Shown here piece by piece: positions 47,476 through 58,239 of a stretch of 64,000 nt of DNA (position 1 is the stretch's first letter; every line of letters starts with the position of its first letter). This stretch comes from Bacteroides sp. GTDB lineage: Bacteria; Bacteroidota; Bacteroidia; Bacteroidales; Bacteroidaceae. The stretch spans positions 310,001 to 374,000 of the forward strand of contig JAJQFD010000042.1 in assembly GCA_021201335.1 (NCBI GenBank). The letters run 5' to 3'. The position numbers and the translations under genes were made by a program. The notes beneath the pieces were generated by a model. It did no database searches. It was not told the DNA's origin and worked only from the letters and a program-made list of their open reading frames with translations.

Positions 47476-49059
47476 ATCAACCATTGATGCATTGGGTTGA
47501 CTTAACCATAGTCATCCTTTCCGTTTTACTGGCTATTGGCGTAGGACTTTACTTCTCTCGCCGGCAAAAAAGCACCGATAATTATTTCGCAGGAGGACGT
47601 AATATCCCGGCATGGGCCATTGGAATGTCCATCTTTGCCACATTGATCAGTAGTGTAACTTTTCTGGCTTATCCCGGAGCAGCGTATGCTTCCAACTGGA
47701 TTTTGCTGGTACAGGGATTAATGGTACCTCTTATTTTGGTGGCCCTTATCGGCATCATCGTACCCTTGTTCCGAAGAGTGATTAAACTAAGTACGTACGA
47801 GTATTTCGAACAGCGGTTCGGTCTTTTCGCCCGTATCTACGGATCACTCGCTTTTATCCTTACTCACTTTTCGAAAATGGGAACCGTGTTCTTTCTGGTT
47901 TCCATGGCTATGGCCCCTTTCCTGGGGATAGACATCTATACCGTTATCATCGGTTTAGGAATAGCCATCATTATATTAACCTTATTAGGCGGTATCGAAG
48001 CAGTTATCTGGATGGACGTCATCCAAGGATTTATGCTCATCGGGGGCGGAATTATTTGCGTTTTAATTTTATTATTTAAGCCGGAAGGCGGACCTGCGGA
48101 AGTATTTAATACAGCATTTGAGTTCAATAAAATAAGCTTTGGACCTTATGACTGGGATCTGACACAACTTACGTTCATCGTAATGACTCTGAACGGAGTT
48201 TTCTATGCCATCCAAAAGTATGGTACAGATCAAACGATCGTACAGAGATACTTAACGGCTAAGGATGACAAGGCAGCCAAGAAAGCAGCCTACATCGGTG
48301 TATTTATGAGTGTACCTATCTGGACACTCTTTATGTTTATCGGTACGGCACTCTTTGTGTTTTATCAAACGAGCGGCGCTGCCTTACCGGATGGTATCAA
48401 AGCCGATCAAGTATTTCCGTTCTTCATTGCAACGGAACTACCCATCGGTCTTACCGGGTTAATTGTGGCCGCATTGGCGGCAGGGGCCATATCAAGTCTG
48501 GACTCAGATATGAACTGTCTGGCTGCCATTGGAGTAGAAGACTACTATGTGCGGTTTAAACCGAAAAGCACCGATAAGCAAAGACTCCGGTTAGGACGTA
48601 TTCTTGTAGCCATTTCAGGAGTAGCTGCAGTCGGTGTTGCCATGATCTATGCCTACTGGGGAGGAGAAGGGGTACTAGGTGTCGTCTTTGAACTTTATGC
48701 TATCTTCTCCGCCGGAATTGTGGGGCTTTTCCTTCTGGGACTATTAAGCAGACGCGCCAACAAGCAAGGCTTATATGTCGGTATAGCGGCGGCGGTGCTC
48801 TTCACCGCTTATGCCATGCTTACTTCCACCAAGTTCGATTTTGGCGATGGTCTGGGTAAACGGGTATTACTTGACCTGGGAAATCTTAACTTCACCCACC
48901 ATAAATACATGTTGGGGGGTATACAGCCATGTCATTCTCTTCGTTGTAGGTTATTTTGCCAGCTTCTTCTTTAAAACCCCGTTGGCAGACAAAGACCTGA
49001 CTATTTACGGTTATCTGGAGAAAAGAAAAGAGGAAAAAAGAAACCGGGTAAAATCATAA
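47472..49059 (+). pseudogene. Sodium:solute symporter, frameshifted in a G-run
   Basis: The first ORF encodes an SSS-family transporter with about thirteen helices, starting MNQPLMHWVDLTIVILSVLL, with the family blocks NYFAGGRNIPAWAIGMSIFATLISSVTF near residue 37 and AALAAGAISSLDSDMN near 335. At a run of six G (48914-48919) the frame shifts. The natural C-terminus (VYSHVILFVVGYFASFFFKTP to YLEKRKEEKRNRVKS) continues in the next frame to 49059. Removing one G gives 528 residues. The frame as written ends after a short foreign tail, losing the last helix. It probably imports the sugar acid handled by its neighbours. Slippage, decay or sequencing error are all possible. Confidence 0.85.
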
Positions 49060-49087
49060 GATAAACATTCGCTAATTAATTATATCA

Positions 49088-50236
49088 ATGAAAACAATAA
49101 CCATTTACCAACCGCAGAAGATTGTATTCGGTACCGGATGTAGCACTACTCACTTTTGTGAGGACTTTCGTGAGTTAGGATTCAAACGATTATTCATCCT
49201 GACTGCTCCCCCTATTTTGCCGTTAATCCGACCTATGCTCAAACAACTAACTGCCGATGGAGTGGAGATTTCTATTTATGAAGGCATTACCCAAGAACCT
49301 ACTGTCACTCACTTTTACGATGTACTGGAGAAAGCCCGCAACTTTGAAGCAGATAGTGTTATAGGCGTCGGAGGTGGAAGTGTACTGGACACAGCCAAGC
49401 TGGTAGCCGCTTTAATTGAAAGCGATCAACGGGTAGAAGAGATCTTTGGTACTGGTTTCCTGAAAGGACGCAAATGCTGGTTGGCTTGTCTGCCTACGAC
49501 TGCCGGAACCGGAAGCGAAGTTTCGCCCAACTCCATTTTATTGGACGAAAAAGATAAACTAAAAAAAGGAATTGTTAGTCCTTACCTGGTAGCAGATGCT
49601 GCTTACCTCGATCCCCAATTAACCGTAACCGTTCCTTCTAAAATTACAGCGGAAACGGGTATGGATGCTATTACCCATTGTATCGAAGCCTATACCAATA
49701 AATTCGCACATCCGATTATAGATATGTATGCCCGCAAAGGCATTGAGTTGATTTCCTCCAATCTTCTTCGTGCCGTTAGAAACGGAAACGACATACAAGC
49801 ACGCGAAGCTTTGATGTTGGGCAGTTATTACGGGGGTATTTGTCTCGGGCCTGTTAATACGGCAGCCGTTCATGCTCTCTCCTATCCCCTAGGGGGTGAA
49901 TTCCATATTTCGCATGGACTGGCCAATGCTATCTTGCTGCCTTCGGTCATGAGATTCAATCAATCGGCCGATGTTCGCAAGTATGCAGACATTGCCCTTG
50001 CCTGCGGTGTGGCTATCGGAAGGAACAACGAAGAGATTGCCGAAAAGGGAGTTGAGTTTATCACCCGGTTATCCGAAGACTGCGGTATTCCCACCAAGCT
50101 TTCAGAGATCGGTATTCCCAGGGATGCAGTCGATAGAATGGCCGAGGCAGCCATGCAGGTAACCCGACTATTAAAAAATAACCCGAGAGAAGTAAACTTG
50201 GCTGATGCAAAGGCCATTTACGAATCACTTTTTTAA
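49088..50236 (+). CDS. Iron-containing alcohol dehydrogenase
   Basis: A 382-residue group III NAD(P)-dependent dehydrogenase. The nucleotide loop GVGGGSVLDTAKLVA lies near residue 93, the PTTAGTGSEVSPNS segment near 137, and metal ligands fall in DAITHCIEAYT near 193 and the HALSYPLGGEFHISHGLANA region near 260. It oxidises or reduces an alcohol/aldehyde pair; the linked sugar-acid genes suggest a hydroxy-acid or hydroxyaldehyde intermediate. It lies 28 bp after the symporter gene. Intact. Confidence 0.92.
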   Translation: MKTITIYQPQKIVFGTGCSTTHFCEDFRELGFKRLFILTAPPILPLIRPMLKQLTADGVEISIYEGITQEPTVTHFYDVLEKARNFEADSVIGVGGGSVLDTAKLVAALIESDQRVEEIFGTGFLKGRKCWLACLPTTAGTGSEVSPNSILLDEKDKLKKGIVSPYLVADAAYLDPQLTVTVPSKITAETGMDAITHCIEAYTNKFAHPIIDMYARKGIELISSNLLRAVRNGNDIQAREALMLGSYYGGICLGPVNTAAVHALSYPLGGEFHISHGLANAILLPSVMRFNQSADVRKYADIALACGVAIGRNNEEIAEKGVEFITRLSEDCGIPTKLSEIGIPRDAVDRMAEAAMQVTRLLKNNPREVNLADAKAIYESLF

Positions 50237-50248
50237 ATGGAAAGTTGC

Positions 50249-50291
50249 AAAGTGAGAATTGATAATTTCTCCCCTCTTCAGTTCTCACTTT
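50249..50291. repeat. Hairpin between Fe-ADH and pdxA-like gene
   Basis: AAAGTGAGAA pairs with TTCTCACTTT across a 23-nt loop, followed by TTTTCAATTTTCAA repeats. It could attenuate or stabilise the operon mRNA; there is no clean T tract. Confidence 0.5.
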
Positions 50292-50331
50292 CGCATTTTC
50301 AATTTTCAACTCTCAATTTTCAATGTAAGAA

Positions 50332-51357
50332 ATGAAGAAACCCATTTTAGCAATCACCATGGGAGATCCCGCAGGGATTGGCCCGGAAATAATTATAAAA
50401 GCAGTCCACCAGAAAGAGGTATATGAAAAGTGTCGTCCCCTAGTGGTAGGAGATGCCGCTGTCATGCAGAAAGCGGTGAAAATAACCGGGCTTCCTATCA
50501 AGATACATCCTATTCACAAAGTTTCGGATGCTCAGTTTACTCCCGGTTACCTGGATGTATATGATCTAAACTTTCCCGGATTGCATAAGGTTGCTTACGG
50601 GAAAGTATCTGCCGATGCGGGTGATGCCGCTTTCCAATCCATCAGGAAAGCTATCGAGTTGGCCCTGATAAAAGAAGTGGATGGTACGGTAACTGCTCCG
50701 ATTAATAAAGAAGCTCTTAACCTGGCTGGGCATCATTTCGACGGACATACCGAGATATACGCTTACTTCACCGGAACAGCCAAATATGCCATGCTGCTTG
50801 CCGACGAATTCCTGCGGGTGATTCATGTTTCCACGCATGTTTCACTTCGGGAAGCTTGCGACCGGGTGAAAAAAGACCGCATCATAGATGTTACTCAACT
50901 TATTACCGATGCTTGCCGTCAGTTTGGCATTGAAAATCCCCGGATTGGTATTGCAGGATTAAACCCACATTCCAGCGATAACGGTCTTTTCGGGTGGGAA
51001 GAAGAGAAAGAAATTATTCCCGCCGTAAATGCTCTGAAGGAAATGGGATACAATGTAACCGGCCCTATACCTCCCGACACGTTATTTGCCAAAGCAAAGT
51101 GTGGACAATACGATGGTTGTGTTGCCATGTATCATGACCAGGGACACATTCCTTTCAAGGTAGTTGGATTTAGCTGGGATCAGAAAACTGGAAAGATGAG
51201 CAGTGTCCAAGGGGTAAATATCACCCTGGGATTACCTATTATCCGGGTATCCGTTGATCACGGTACTGCCTTTGATGTGGCAGGAAAAGGAATCGCAAGC
51301 CCGGACGCCATGTTGCTATCCCTGGATTATGCCACCCGCATGGCTAATAACCGATAA
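50332..51357 (+). CDS. PdxA-family 4-phosphate dehydrogenase (PdxA2-like)
   Basis: A 341-residue NAD-dependent, metal-binding dehydrogenase of the PdxA family. It opens MKKPILAITMGDPAGIGPEI; metal His residues are in GHHFDGHTE near residue 137, IHVSTHVSLREA near 165 and MYHDQGHIPFK near 265; VDHGTAFD is near 310. True PdxA oxidises 4-phosphohydroxy-L-threonine for vitamin B6. Directly next to a DUF1537 kinase, PdxA2-type enzymes instead oxidise and decarboxylate 4-phosphothreonate or -erythronate to dihydroxyacetone phosphate. The neighbour makes the catabolic role more likely. Intact. Confidence 0.9.
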   Translation: MKKPILAITMGDPAGIGPEIIIKAVHQKEVYEKCRPLVVGDAAVMQKAVKITGLPIKIHPIHKVSDAQFTPGYLDVYDLNFPGLHKVAYGKVSADAGDAAFQSIRKAIELALIKEVDGTVTAPINKEALNLAGHHFDGHTEIYAYFTGTAKYAMLLADEFLRVIHVSTHVSLREACDRVKKDRIIDVTQLITDACRQFGIENPRIGIAGLNPHSSDNGLFGWEEEKEIIPAVNALKEMGYNVTGPIPPDTLFAKAKCGQYDGCVAMYHDQGHIPFKVVGFSWDQKTGKMSSVQGVNITLGLPIIRVSVDHGTAFDVAGKGIASPDAMLLSLDYATRMANNR

Positions 51358-51369
51358 ACAGATTCCACC

Positions 51370-52461
51370 ATGATTATTGCTATTGCCGATGATATTACAG
51401 GTGCGGCAGAGATTGCAGGTATCGGCTTTCGGTATGGTTTGCGAGTCAAACTTGTAATGGATATATCCCAGATACCAACCGACTGCGATCTGTTGGTGTG
51501 TGCTACAGATACCCGTTCGCTGACAGAAAAAGAAGCAATTCGGCAAAGTTGTCAGTTGGCGGAGCAATTACATGCTTCCGGGTATCGAAAGATATTCAAA
51601 AAAGTAGATTCCGCTTTAAGGGGACATCTGGTGGCGGAGTTGCAACCGTTTTTAGATGTAGTACATTATAATAATGTATTGCTCATTCCCCAAAACCCAT
51701 CCAAAGGAAGGATCATCCAGAAGGGTATTTATTACATCAATGGTGTACCTTTACATGAAACCTCTTTTAAAGACGACCCGGAATTTCCGGCTTATACATC
51801 AGAAGTCAATTGCTTTTTGAAGAAAAAGAATGGTTTTGTGATAGCCGATGCCACCACCTTAGACGAAATAGAAGAATATGCCACTTCCCTGCCACCGGAC
51901 ACTTTACCAGCTGGAGGAGCAGATTTCTTTTCTGCTTACTTACAGGCAGAAGGTTATATTCTACAGCCAGATATCCCTACGTTTAAAGGGTTAACGAAAG
52001 ACAATGTATTAATCGTTTGTGGTAGTACAGTGCGCCATCCGTTGGAAACGTTCGGCTATATCCAACGACATCAGGTGGATATTTGCTCCATGCCACTACC
52101 CGTTTTTGAAGGAGGTCATCCAAATTCATGGGTAGAAGAGTTAAAGCAAATGTATATTCAGCAACATTCACTGGCAATTACCATTGGCCATCCTCCCCAA
52201 ACAGGAAAGGATTTTGCGGATCGATTAAAGCAAATTCTCACAGAAGCTACTTTTGCTTTAATATCTATCCGGCTTCCCCAGTATCTTATTATAGAAGGAG
52301 GAGCTACGGCTTTTTCTATTCTGAGCAGGTTACAATGTAATGAATTTACAGTAAAACAGGAAATAGCATCAGGAGTTATTGGTCTGGAAACCAAACAAAT
52401 ACCAGGCTTTTGCATCATTATGAAACCCGGAAGTTACCCGTGGGGGGATACATTCTTATAA
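51370..52461 (+). CDS. DUF1537 four-carbon acid-sugar kinase
   Basis: A 363-residue ATP-dependent kinase of the DUF1537 family (OtnK/DtnK/LtnK group). The N-terminal ADDITGAAEIA, the KKVDSALRGH block near residue 78 and the C-terminal KPGSYPWGD near 355 are family marks; GGATAF near 320 fits the nucleotide site. These kinases phosphorylate C4 acids such as threonate or erythronate at O4, giving the substrate of the adjacent PdxA-like enzyme. At 363 residues it is somewhat short for the family. It starts 12 bp after the pdxA-like gene and ends 1 bp from convergent recO. Confidence 0.9.
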   Translation: MIIAIADDITGAAEIAGIGFRYGLRVKLVMDISQIPTDCDLLVCATDTRSLTEKEAIRQSCQLAEQLHASGYRKIFKKVDSALRGHLVAELQPFLDVVHYNNVLLIPQNPSKGRIIQKGIYYINGVPLHETSFKDDPEFPAYTSEVNCFLKKKNGFVIADATTLDEIEEYATSLPPDTLPAGGADFFSAYLQAEGYILQPDIPTFKGLTKDNVLIVCGSTVRHPLETFGYIQRHQVDICSMPLPVFEGGHPNSWVEELKQMYIQQHSLAITIGHPPQTGKDFADRLKQILTEATFALISIRLPQYLIIEGGATAFSILSRLQCNEFTVKQEIASGVIGLETKQIPGFCIIMKPGSYPWGDTFL

Positions 52462-52462
52462 G

Positions 52463-53191
52463 TCAATCAAAGAGTTCCTGTAAAATAGAAAGAGATTTCA
52501 ATTCCGGAAACCCCGGAATATGCAAACGATAGTAATCATTCATAATTACCAGACACCGTGCACGCTCCGTCCGACTCATGGGAAAAAGATGCATTGTTTC
52601 GTAATTCATACGCATCAGTCGCGTTACCCGGTATGCTTCATCACCACCGATATAAAAGGTGTGTACTTGCGGACGGATAGAAGTAAAGGAAGCGTTGAGC
52701 AAATCAAAATAATCCCCTTTTTGATAATCATCTACATTCGGGTAAAGTCCGAGAAAACGGGAAAGCCTCATCAGGAAAACAAGATGGAAATTGGCAAAGT
52801 TCTCATGACAGATGTCCAGCCAGATTATCGAATGTCGCAAATAAGCAAACAAAGGCCGGTTCTCGGCCTCTTCGCGAACGCTTCTGTAAAGGAATTCGGC
52901 CAAGAACAAAGCAATGGCAGATTTATAAGGGTCATAAGGAAGAGTCATAAATGGAAAGGCAGACTTCGCTTCCCGGATGCGATGCAAATTGACATTCGGA
53001 CGGATATTCGCCTCAATCTCAATAATAGAAAGAGGCTGAAATAACACATATTTAACAGCAGACTTTCTGGAACGGGAAGCTGAAACCAGAAAAGAAAGCC
53101 GCCCGAATAACTCTGTGTAAATATCCACAATATTCGTTGTATCGTTATACTTCAGAGAGTGTAAAACAATTCCTGTGGTTTTTTGAAACAT
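52463..53191 (-). CDS. recO: DNA repair protein RecO
   Basis: The ATG at 53191 ([17 protein letters not shown]) matches the family N-terminus better than the track's TTG six codons earlier; length is 242 residues. RecO has an N-terminal OB-fold (residues about 1-80, with [15 protein letters not shown]) and a helical C-terminal domain. It loads RecA at SSB-coated gaps with RecR. The zinc-binding cysteines found in some RecO proteins are absent. It lies convergent to the DUF1537 gene with almost no gap. Confidence 0.9.
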   Translation of the reverse strand: MFQKTTGIVLHSLKYNDTTNIVDIYTELFGRLSFLVSASRSRKSAVKYVLFQPLSIIEIEANIRPNVNLHRIREAKSAFPFMTLPYDPYKSAIALFLAEFLYRSVREEAENRPLFAYLRHSIIWLDICHENFANFHLVFLMRLSRFLGLYPNVDDYQKGDYFDLLNASFTSIRPQVHTFYIGGDEAYRVTRLMRMNYETMHLFPMSRTERARCLVIMNDYYRLHIPGFPELKSLSILQELFD

Positions 53192-53297
53192 AAAAGGAGT
53201 TATTGACAAACAAAGCTACGAAAAAGAGTTTTATCAGCCAAATTCGGTCTCAGAGGCGAAAAAAGTGCACAGCAGTGGAAAATATTTTTCAGAAATG

Positions 53298-53328
53298 TTT
53301 GGTAATTCCAAAATACTATCTACCTTTG
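53298..53328 (+). promoter_or_regulatory. Promoter of tRNA-Glu (and possibly rpsT)
   Basis: TTTG at 53298-53301, 19 bp, then TACCTTTG at 53321-53328: a full Bacteroidetes -33/-7 pair 54 bp before the tRNA. The leader contains a GAGGG/CCCTC mini-hairpin. Confidence 0.8.
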
Positions 53329-53381
53329 CATCCGCAATCGAGAGGGAAACCCTCAGGAGCTGCAGAAATGCAAGACATGTT

Positions 53382-53453
53382 GGCCCATTCGTCTATCGGT
53401 TAGGACGCCAGATTTTCATTCTGGAAAGAGGGGTTCGATTCCCCTATGGGCTA
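53382..53453 (+). tRNA. tRNA-Glu (anticodon TTC)
   Basis: A 72-nt cloverleaf: acceptor GGCCCAT/ATGGGCT (first pair G-T), anticodon stem CCAGA/TCTGG with loop TTTTCAT and anticodon TTC at 53415-53417, T-arm AGGGG TTCGATT CCCCT. The discriminator is A; CCA is not encoded. Confidence 0.96.
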
Positions 53454-53492
53454 CAAAAGTAAAAATAATAAATCAAATAAAGATTAGTCGAA

Positions 53493-53747
53493 ATGGCAAA
53501 TCACAAATCATCATTAAAGAGAATCAGACAAGAAGAAAAGAGAAAACTTCATAACAGATATTACGCTAAAAGTGCAAGAACTGTTATAAGAAAGCTCCGT
53601 TCTACTACAGATAAAGCAGAAGCTACTGCTCTTTATCCTTATGTAGTGAAAAAAGTGGATAAACTTGCGAAAGTTAACATTATCCACAAGAATAAAGCCA
53701 ACAACCTAAAATCAAAACTGGCTTTATACATCAACAAATTAGGTTAA
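53493..53747 (+). CDS. rpsT: 30S ribosomal protein S20
   Basis: An 84-residue basic protein with the S20 start [22 protein letters not shown] and the family segment [22 protein letters not shown] at the end. It binds the 5' domain of 16S rRNA early in 30S assembly. It is 39 bp downstream of tRNA-Glu with no terminator between, so joint transcription from the tRNA promoter is likely. A terminator follows within 40 bp. Confidence 0.97.
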   Translation: MANHKSSLKRIRQEEKRKLHNRYYAKSARTVIRKLRSTTDKAEATALYPYVVKKVDKLAKVNIIHKNKANNLKSKLALYINKLG

Positions 53748-53782
53748 TTCTACTGTAAAATAGAAAATAATATCAACAAATT

Positions 53783-53810
53783 GGTTGGACTATCCGGTTC
53801 AGCCTTTTTG
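53783..53810 (+). terminator. Intrinsic terminator after rpsT
   Basis: GGTTGGAC pairs with GTTCAGCC (two G-U pairs) around a 6-nt loop and is followed by TTTTT. Confidence 0.6.
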
Positions 53811-53900
53811 CTTTTATATCCCCTCAAAAAGAAAAGATAAAAAGCTATAAATGAGTGTATTTTTATACACTCTAACGCAACAAATCCGGGATTTTTTCAC

Positions 53901-53908
53901 TATCTTTG
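53901..53908 (+). promoter_or_regulatory. -7 box of gyrB
   Basis: TATCTTTG fits TAnnTTTG 28 bp ahead of the gyrB ATG; the -33 region is poor. AAGAGGAA before the start is a plausible ribosome site. Confidence 0.55.
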
Positions 53909-53933
53909 CTTAGATATTCTAAGAGGAAAATAA

Positions 53934-55895
<1,962 letters not shown>

Positions 55896-55936
55896 TTTAT
55901 AAACTAATAAATCCGACCTCACATCTTACAACGAGG

Positions 55937-55969
55937 AAAAAGGTGTCTCTTGAGAGGCACCTTTTTTTA
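55937..55969 (+). terminator. Intrinsic terminator of gyrB
   Basis: AAAAAGGTGTCTC and GAGGCACCTTTTT form a stem around TTGA, followed by a T tract, 42 bp after the stop. Confidence 0.9.
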
Positions 55970-56168
55970 TATCTACTTCATCATCCCTTCACATAATGGG
56001 TTTTATTACTACATCAAAAGTTACTCATAAAAGAAATACCTCACTCATTCACAGAAAATTATAAAATAGGCTTTGTTTCACAACACATATAGTTTATAGT
56101 ATTATTCAAAAGAAGTAGTTATCTTTGTTTATAGCTTTCAATATACCTACTACTAGTATTATATATCT

Positions 56169-58239
56169 ATGAGAAACGCGATTTGCATTTTATTGCTTCT
56201 TTTTAGGTTTAACACCGGCATATAGTTCCTGGCAATATACAGTCAGCAATTACAATAAGAAAGAATATAAAGCTGGAAATCAAAACTGGCAGATCACACA
56301 GCATATTAATGGATGGATGTATATAGCCAATAATAAAGGATTACTGGAATTTGATGGTGTATACTGGAATATTTACCCCTTCGAATATACCAAGATGCGT
56401 GCTGTAAAAGTCGGCTATGACAACCTGATTTATTGTGGCGGATTAGAAGAATTCGGCTATTACCGTCCGAATGAAAACGGAGAGTTATGCTATACCAACT
56501 TATCAAAGCAATTACCAGAAAATACTAAAGTGGGTGTTATTTGGGATATTGGAGTTAATACCGAAGAAATCTATTTTATTTCTAACAATGCCATTTTCCA
56601 ATGGAAAGAAGAAAGCCTATCCATTCTGCATGATAGTTTATCCGTAATAGCTTCATCTATGATCGATAATCGTTTGCACCTATTAACCAATCAAGGTATT
56701 ATGGTACATGATGATCATAAATTATGGCTTCTGCCGAACAGTGAATCATTCGGGAAACTTAAAGTAGTTGAAATGCTCCCCACCGAAAAAGGAATCTTAT
56801 TAGTGACGAATAAAGAAGGACTCTATCTTTACAAGGACGGTATTAAAAGTCCATACAGCGAAATTGCTAAAGATTTTATACAGCATAATCATTTTTTCTG
56901 TGCTGCTATTAAAGATTCCCAATTGGCTCTCGGTACTGTTCAAAATGGTATTCTGCTTATTAATCTGAAAAACAACGAATCAGAGCATATTTCTATTGAA
57001 AACGGGTTGCAGAACAAAACTGTCTTAAGACTTTGTTTCGATCAGGAGAATAACCTGTGGGTAGGACTGGATAATGGGATTGATTGTATTCATCTTAATT
57101 CTCCCATTCTTTCATTATGCAAAAGCAAACTAATAGGTTCGGGATATAGCGCGCAGTTAAAGAATGACTTTCTCTACCTGGGAACCAATCAAGGATTATA
57201 TACTACAAAGACCAATCGGTTGAGTAAAGAAAAAGAATTAGATATTGATCTTATTCCAGGCATGGCTGGACAAGTATGGTCCCTAAGAAACATTCAGGAT
57301 GATCTGTTTTGTAACTCTGATAATGGTGTTTTCCTGTTGGATAAAGGTGAGGTACAGAAAATAGCCGGGACTTCAGCCACGTGGAATGTCATGTCTCTGA
57401 ATGATGATAAAAACACACTGATTGGGGGTACTTATTCCGGTTTATGTATTCTGAAACGCACAGATGGGAAATGGCTGTTTTCAAACAGAATAACAGGTTT
57501 CGGACAGTCGTCGAAAACAATGCTGGCAGAAAATAAAAACAACTATATCTGGATTGCCAACAGTGAACATGGAGTATCCCGTCTTAAGATCTCGGATAAC
57601 CTTCAGGAGGTAGAGCATTTCAGAAACTACAATTCGGAGAAATACCCCGTGCGAGGAAATATTTGCATAGCTACGATAGATAATGACATTGTGTTTACTT
57701 CGGTAAAAGGTCTATTCCGTTACAACCAACTCAAAGACTTACTTGAAGAATACGAAGAACTCAATGAGTTGCTGGATGGTAAAACCCATTATACCTACAT
57801 CAAACAAGATGAAAACAGGAATATCTGGTATGTAGCCAATGGTACGCTTAAGATGATTCGCTACAACTCACAGGAGAAGGCTTACGAAAGAAATAAATAT
57901 GAATCGTATCTTTCCAATTCCTTAATCGAAGATTTTGAAGATATTTACTTTTATTCGGATCATCAAATACTTATCGGCACGGAAGATGGCTTCTCATTGA
58001 TAGACACACAGTCTCAACCGTCTGTTAAATATCCGTTAACCCTAGAGATCAGAAGAGTTTATAATACCAACTATCAGGATTCTCTTATCTATGGCAGAAG
58101 TTTTATTGGTAATACACGCTCTATCTCACTTCCCTATTCTCATAATTCATTAAGGATTGAATTCGGTGCCAATGCTTATGATCCCTTACAGAATGTTCTT
58201 TATTCATGGAGATATCCAATCCGATATTGGTTGTTTTGA
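56169..58239 (+). pseudogene. Hybrid two-component-type beta-propeller sensor, frameshifted at the 5' end and truncated at the 3' end
   Basis: The propeller ORF in the track starts at an internal Met (56317), but coding similarity continues upstream in that frame (YSSWQYTVSNYNKKEYKAG). A start at 56169 in another frame supplies MRNAICILLLL. Removing one T from the T-run at 56200-56204 joins them into a perfect signal peptide plus propeller. The body contains many Reg_prop-type repeats (for example GIMVHDDHKLWLLP and ENNLWVGLDNGIDCIHL). It stops within the Y_Y_Y region (NSLRIEFGANAYDPLQNVLYSW) and then runs into the complement of a SusC-like gene. Membrane, kinase and receiver parts are missing, so no signalling output can be expected. 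Such sensors normally control adjacent SusC/SusD loci. Confidence 0.8.
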
